Assembly (NCBI GenBank): GCA_030631505.1
Contig: DAOVKX010000055.1
Location: forward strand, 1 to 7,029
DNA: 7,029 nt
Origin: Candidatus Nanohaloarchaea archaeon
GTDB taxonomy: Archaea > EX4484-52 > DAOVKX01
Reading direction: 5' to 3'
A model generated the notes under the pieces. It ran no database searches, was not told the DNA's origin, and saw only the letters and a program-made list of their open reading frames with translations. The first letter of the stretch is position 1, and each line of letters begins with the position of its first letter. Shown in pieces: positions 5,116 through 7,029 of this stretch. A program made the position numbers and the translations under genes.

Positions 5116-5889
5116 TCATTTATCAAATACAAACTGAAGCGGCTCTATGATAAAGTAAAGTGTATATGGCTTTGATGCCTTTTCTGCAAGGGACTTATAA
5201 TTTTCAATTCCATTTGATTGTTTTTTTAATAATCTTTCTTTTGCTTTATTAAACTGTTTTTCATTTATTTTTCTTCCACAAAAATCTAATTCTAATATAT
5301 CCAATTCACGCAACGGTTCATAGCAGGCATTTTCCAGTTCTTTCACACTTATTTCCACAGGAGGATGCTTAATCTTGTCAAGATTTTTTTGAACATCCTT
5401 TGATAAACTAATTAGTGATTTCACATCCCCTTCAATTATATTCATATAATCAGCAGGAAAACCGATATCTTTTGCAATTTCCTTAAAATTATCTATAATC
5501 ATTTCCTCTCTTTGCTTATCTTCAATTGGAATGTTTCGTTTGCGTTTATGTTCACCAACATAATAAGAAACACATTGTCTGTTCTCCATCTGTTCAGCAA
5601 TTACTTTTTGAAACTCATTAACAGGAGAAGATTGAGCATAAACTGGATATACAAGAAGTTCAGGCACAAACCATTTCAAATCTCTATATTTTAAGCAAAC
5701 CCCTAATGTTATCTGATAATTAATTTCATTTATTACTTCCCGTAAGTCATCCAAAGCACAGTCCTTTAATTCCTTGTCTTTCAAGCTTTCATAAGCTCTT
5801 CGCTTAATACATAATGGAGATGGAATATTTGGTTCAAAATGTATATCTTTCCATTTAGTAGTTAAAACAGACAATGGTCTTGGAAGCAT
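5116..5889 (-). CDS. unrecognised 257-residue soluble protein
   Basis: A long single frame with an ATG start and a TATA-like AATTTAAATTT about 24 nt upstream, fitting a leaderless mRNA. I do not recognise the family. Residues 1-30 are proline-rich and probably extended (MLPRPLSVLTTKW). About 31-70 and 115-235 are mostly helical and charged, with Lys, Glu and Asp throughout. LKWFVPELLVYPVYAQ (about 71-86) is aromatic and hydrophobic but too short and broken to be a membrane span. KHPPVEISVKELENACYEP reads as a linker into a last helical part, and the C-terminus (PYTLYFIIEPLQFVFD) is a hydrophobic strand pair. There are no zinc clusters or P-loop. It sits between two PLD-like genes and a tRNA in an AT-rich stretch, so it may be accessory DNA, but nothing in the sequence reveals its role. 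Confidence 0.7.
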   Translation of the reverse strand: MLPRPLSVLTTKWKDIHFEPNIPSPLCIKRRAYESLKDKELKDCALDDLREVINEINYQITLGVCLKYRDLKWFVPELLVYPVYAQSSPVNEFQKVIAEQMENRQCVSYYVGEHKRKRNIPIEDKQREEMIIDNFKEIAKDIGFPADYMNIIEGDVKSLISLSKDVQKNLDKIKHPPVEISVKELENACYEPLRELDILELDFCGRKINEKQFNKAKERLLKKQSNGIENYKSLAEKASKPYTLYFIIEPLQFVFDK

Positions 5890-5907
5890 AATTTATTTGT
5901 AGAAATT

Positions 5908-5918
5908 AAATTTAAATT
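5908..5918 (-). promoter_or_regulatory. putative TATA box for the 257-residue protein gene
   Basis: The minus strand reads AATTTAAATTT, centred about 24 nt before the ATG at 5889. It lies in the 50-nt gap after the upstream PLD-like gene, implying separate transcription. Confidence 0.45.
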
Positions 5919-5939
5919 GTTACTCTTTTTTTGTAAACT

Positions 5940-6380
5940 TCAGACACTTAACTTAATTTCATAAGGAATAGCTTCTAATTGAGAAAAATGTTTTAAAATC
6001 GCTTGCCAAATCTTATCATAGGGCTGGGGGGTATACATACAATTATAAGCATATTTACCTTTTTTCTTATGACGACCTTCCACCCATACTTGTTTTGGAT
6101 TATCAATTATTGTATAATGCTCTTGATCATATTCAGGTAAAATAAAGATTTTAGCACCTATTCTCAGAAATTTATCTAACGTTTCATATGTGTTCTCTCC
6201 ATCAACCCAGGTAAAAACCTTGACCTCAATATTCTTTTCTTTTATAATATCTTCAAAATAAGAATCGGGATGATGAAGTAACTTATTAAGCGATACACTG
6301 TTTTCCTTTATACTAAGTCCAGAGCCTTCTCTGGCACATCTTAACATTTTATTAACAACATTTACGTATACACTTTCCAT
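5940..6380 (-). CDS. small degenerate PLD-like domain protein
   Basis: A 146-residue protein with an ATG start and a TATA-like box about 25 nt upstream. Its fold pattern matches the frameshifted protein at 4412-5003: an N-terminal helix (VYVNVVNKMLRCAREG), strand LSIKENSV, helix DSYFEDIIKEKN, strand IEVKVFTW, helix ETLDKFLRIG, strand AKIFILPE, then HYTIIDNPKQVWVEGRH and a closing helix DKIWQAILKHF. HYTIID is an H-x4-D version of the PLD HxKx4D motif without its Lys, followed by a basic and acidic cluster (VEGRHKKKGK). Canonical PLD catalysis needs two full HKD motifs, so a binding role or an uncharted activity is more likely. It is complete, soluble, and has no signal peptide. Family assignment is by motif shape only. 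Confidence 0.65.
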   Translation of the reverse strand: MESVYVNVVNKMLRCAREGSGLSIKENSVSLNKLLHHPDSYFEDIIKEKNIEVKVFTWVDGENTYETLDKFLRIGAKIFILPEYDQEHYTIIDNPKQVWVEGRHKKKGKYAYNCMYTPQPYDKIWQAILKHFSQLEAIPYEIKLSV

Positions 6381-6398
6381 ACGTTTATTTGAGAAAAC

Positions 6399-6409
6399 AA
6401 ATTTAAATA
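6399..6409 (-). promoter_or_regulatory. putative TATA box for the 146-residue PLD-like gene
   Basis: The minus strand reads TATTTAAATTT, centred about 25 nt before the ATG at 6380, as for a leaderless transcript. Confidence 0.45.
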
Positions 6410-6423
6410 TTCATATAAAGAAC

Positions 6424-6855
6424 TCACACGTACTCAGGCAACTTGGATTGATTCTTAATCTCATTAAGCATATCGCCCAACTCCTCAAAATTACCTGCAA
6501 TTCTGTAGTTCAAAGAACCCTCTATTACAGGATGACCTTTACCATTTAGCATGGACCTGCTATCTGTTTTAATGCCAACACAGTCTTTTCCAAGAATATA
6601 TCCAGCACCTGAATAAACACAGGCACCTTCATCAGGAACCCTTCCATCCAGAACAACAACAAGTACACCGCTTTTTTTTATTTCGTCGATGTTTTTTTCA
6701 AAATTCACTTTTTTTCTAACAGGATTAGTTTCTAATAACTCCGTTCTTTCAGGCAGGTATGTTTCAAATCCCAAATGTTTTAGATAATCCTCTAACTCTA
6801 AATTAAATTTTTCTTCTGAATTTGAGAAAGACGACGCTGCGATATAAATTTTCAT
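6424..6855 (-). CDS. nucleoside 2-deoxyribosyltransferase family protein
   Basis: A 143-residue protein starting at the ATG MKIYIAASSF. The frame stays open upstream, but that extension is the translation of a likely tRNA 3' end and is not coding. AAGGTC at 6869-6864 is a possible weak ribosome binding site. Family signatures are the first strand MKIYIAA (1-7), LGFETYLPER (28-37), and LVVVLDGRVPDEGACVYSGAGYILGKDCVGIKTDSR (65-100), the DG-x-x-x-DEG core. Relatives transfer deoxyribose between bases or hydrolyse deoxynucleotides. In most, DEG is followed by an ELG-type motif with the nucleophilic Glu; here the aligned residue is Tyr81 (CVYSGAG), so classical catalysis is doubtful. Length is normal. 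It could serve salvage together with tdk, or have become a base-modifying or binding protein. Confidence 0.82.
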   Translation of the reverse strand: MKIYIAASSFSNSEEKFNLELEDYLKHLGFETYLPERTELLETNPVRKKVNFEKNIDEIKKSGVLVVVLDGRVPDEGACVYSGAGYILGKDCVGIKTDSRSMLNGKGHPVIEGSLNYRIAGNFEELGDMLNEIKNQSKLPEYV

Positions 6856-6880
6856 TTTTAATTGACCTTGAATAATTAGA

Positions 6881-6894
6881 TGCGGCAGCCGGGA
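6881..6894 (-). tRNA. candidate 3' exon of a second intron-split tRNA (5' part beyond the window)
   Basis: On the minus strand, T-CCCGG-CTGCCGC-A reads as T60, the T-stem 3' strand, the acceptor 3' strand and an A discriminator, laid out as in exon 3 of tRNA-Glu. No matching T-stem 5' strand occurs next to it, so an uninterrupted tRNA is excluded. Just upstream is AGTTCGGA, closely matching AGTTTGGA at the end of tRNA-Glu intron 2, and CGGA could pair with a T-loop TTCG as TGGA does with TTCA. The expected 5' end would be GCGGCAG. The isotype cannot be read; tRNA-Gly would suit an acceptor starting GCGGC. The 3' bulge would be five rather than three bases, so the BHB would be relaxed. Confidence 0.5.
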
Positions 6895-6936
6895 TATGTC
6901 CGAACTATAGGAAACTTTTTTCTTCACAAAGCAATT

Positions 6937-6954
6937 TTGTGCTTGAGTGAGTTA
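6937..6954 (+). repeat. intron repeat, copy B (TTGTGCTTGAGTGAGTTA)
   Basis: Identical to copy A over its first 16 bases. It lies in the putative intron of the second tRNA and is flanked by AATT where copy A is preceded by AATA. Confidence 0.7.
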
Positions 6955-7008
6955 TTGCATCATGCAATCTTTGATTTAACCGGCATACATTCTTCGCACT
7001 GCGTATAC

Positions 7009-7029
7009 TTGTGCTTGAGCGAAGCGAAA
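7009..7029 (+). repeat. intron repeat, copy C (cut by window edge)
   Basis: TTGTGCTTGAG followed by CGAAGCGAAA. It matches copy A over the first 11 bases and again over the GAAA end, with C/T changes between. It runs off the window, so its full length is unknown. Confidence 0.65.

Larger units (their letters stand above)
6895..7029 (-). other. putative T-loop intron of the second tRNA (truncated), no gene
   Basis: This stretch has no credible reading frame. On the minus strand it ends in AGTTCGGACATA before the candidate tRNA exon. It contains two copies of the repeat found in tRNA-Glu intron 1 and small hairpins such as ATTGCA/TGCAAT (6955-6969) and CACAAA/TTTGTG (6925-6941). Its visible 135 bases are slightly shorter than the 155-nt intron of tRNA-Glu, so the missing 5' exon could start just past the edge. 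Confidence 0.42.

Noticed and set aside
6881..6905. An ordinary uninterrupted T-arm with a 7-base loop (TCGG-ACATATC-CCGG)
   Set aside because: The loop lacks the TTC and A58 consensus, and the stem is only four pairs including a wobble. It does not extend into any D-arm or anticodon arm.
6856..6927. N-terminal extension of the deoxyribosyltransferase frame to 6927
   Set aside because: It would translate the candidate tRNA 3' end and the intron end. The family's first strand begins exactly at the ATG at 6855.

Overview
The window looks archaeal. One tRNA gene is interrupted by introns bounded by bulge-helix-bulge (BHB) splice motifs. The tRNA 3' ends lack an encoded CCA. Most genes have an A/T-rich TATA-like box about 24-29 nt before the start codon, as expected for leaderless archaeal mRNAs. 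The cis-prenyltransferase has the archaeal-type RTGGE motif. Short intergenic gaps, AT-rich DNA and heavily interrupted tRNAs would suit a DPANN-type archaeon, but that placement is a guess.

Layout. Positions 1-183 hold the 3' end of an unrecognised gene, followed 10 nt later by an NadR/Ttd14-like (AAA_28) P-loop NTPase. Converging on it with no gap is a thioredoxin reductase (minus), which is divergent from a cis-prenyl diphosphate synthase (plus). Then come, on the minus strand, an unknown acidic protein and a type II thymidine kinase.

Positions 3550-4022 contain no protein gene. They hold a tRNA-Glu(CTC) gene split into three exons by two introns, one at the canonical 37/38 site and one in the T-loop at 59/60. 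A small membrane protein gene abuts it upstream. A more AT-rich stretch (4350-6420) follows. It carries a frameshifted gene for a degenerate phospholipase D-like protein, tRNA-Val(GAC), a 257-residue unknown protein and a second, apparently related, small PLD-like protein. The window ends with a nucleoside 2-deoxyribosyltransferase-family gene. Just upstream of it is what appears to be the 3' exon of a second tRNA with a T-loop intron, whose 5' part lies beyond the right edge.

How it fits together. Thymidine kinase and the deoxyribosyltransferase relative suggest nucleoside salvage, thioredoxin reductase thiol redox, and the prenyl synthase lipid-carrier synthesis for glycosylation. The most notable signal is the tRNA intron set. 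Two intron-split tRNAs share a T-loop insertion site, a similar intron 3' end, and a short repeat (TTGTGCTTGAGYGA on the plus strand) seen three times in this window, always inside an intron or putative intron.
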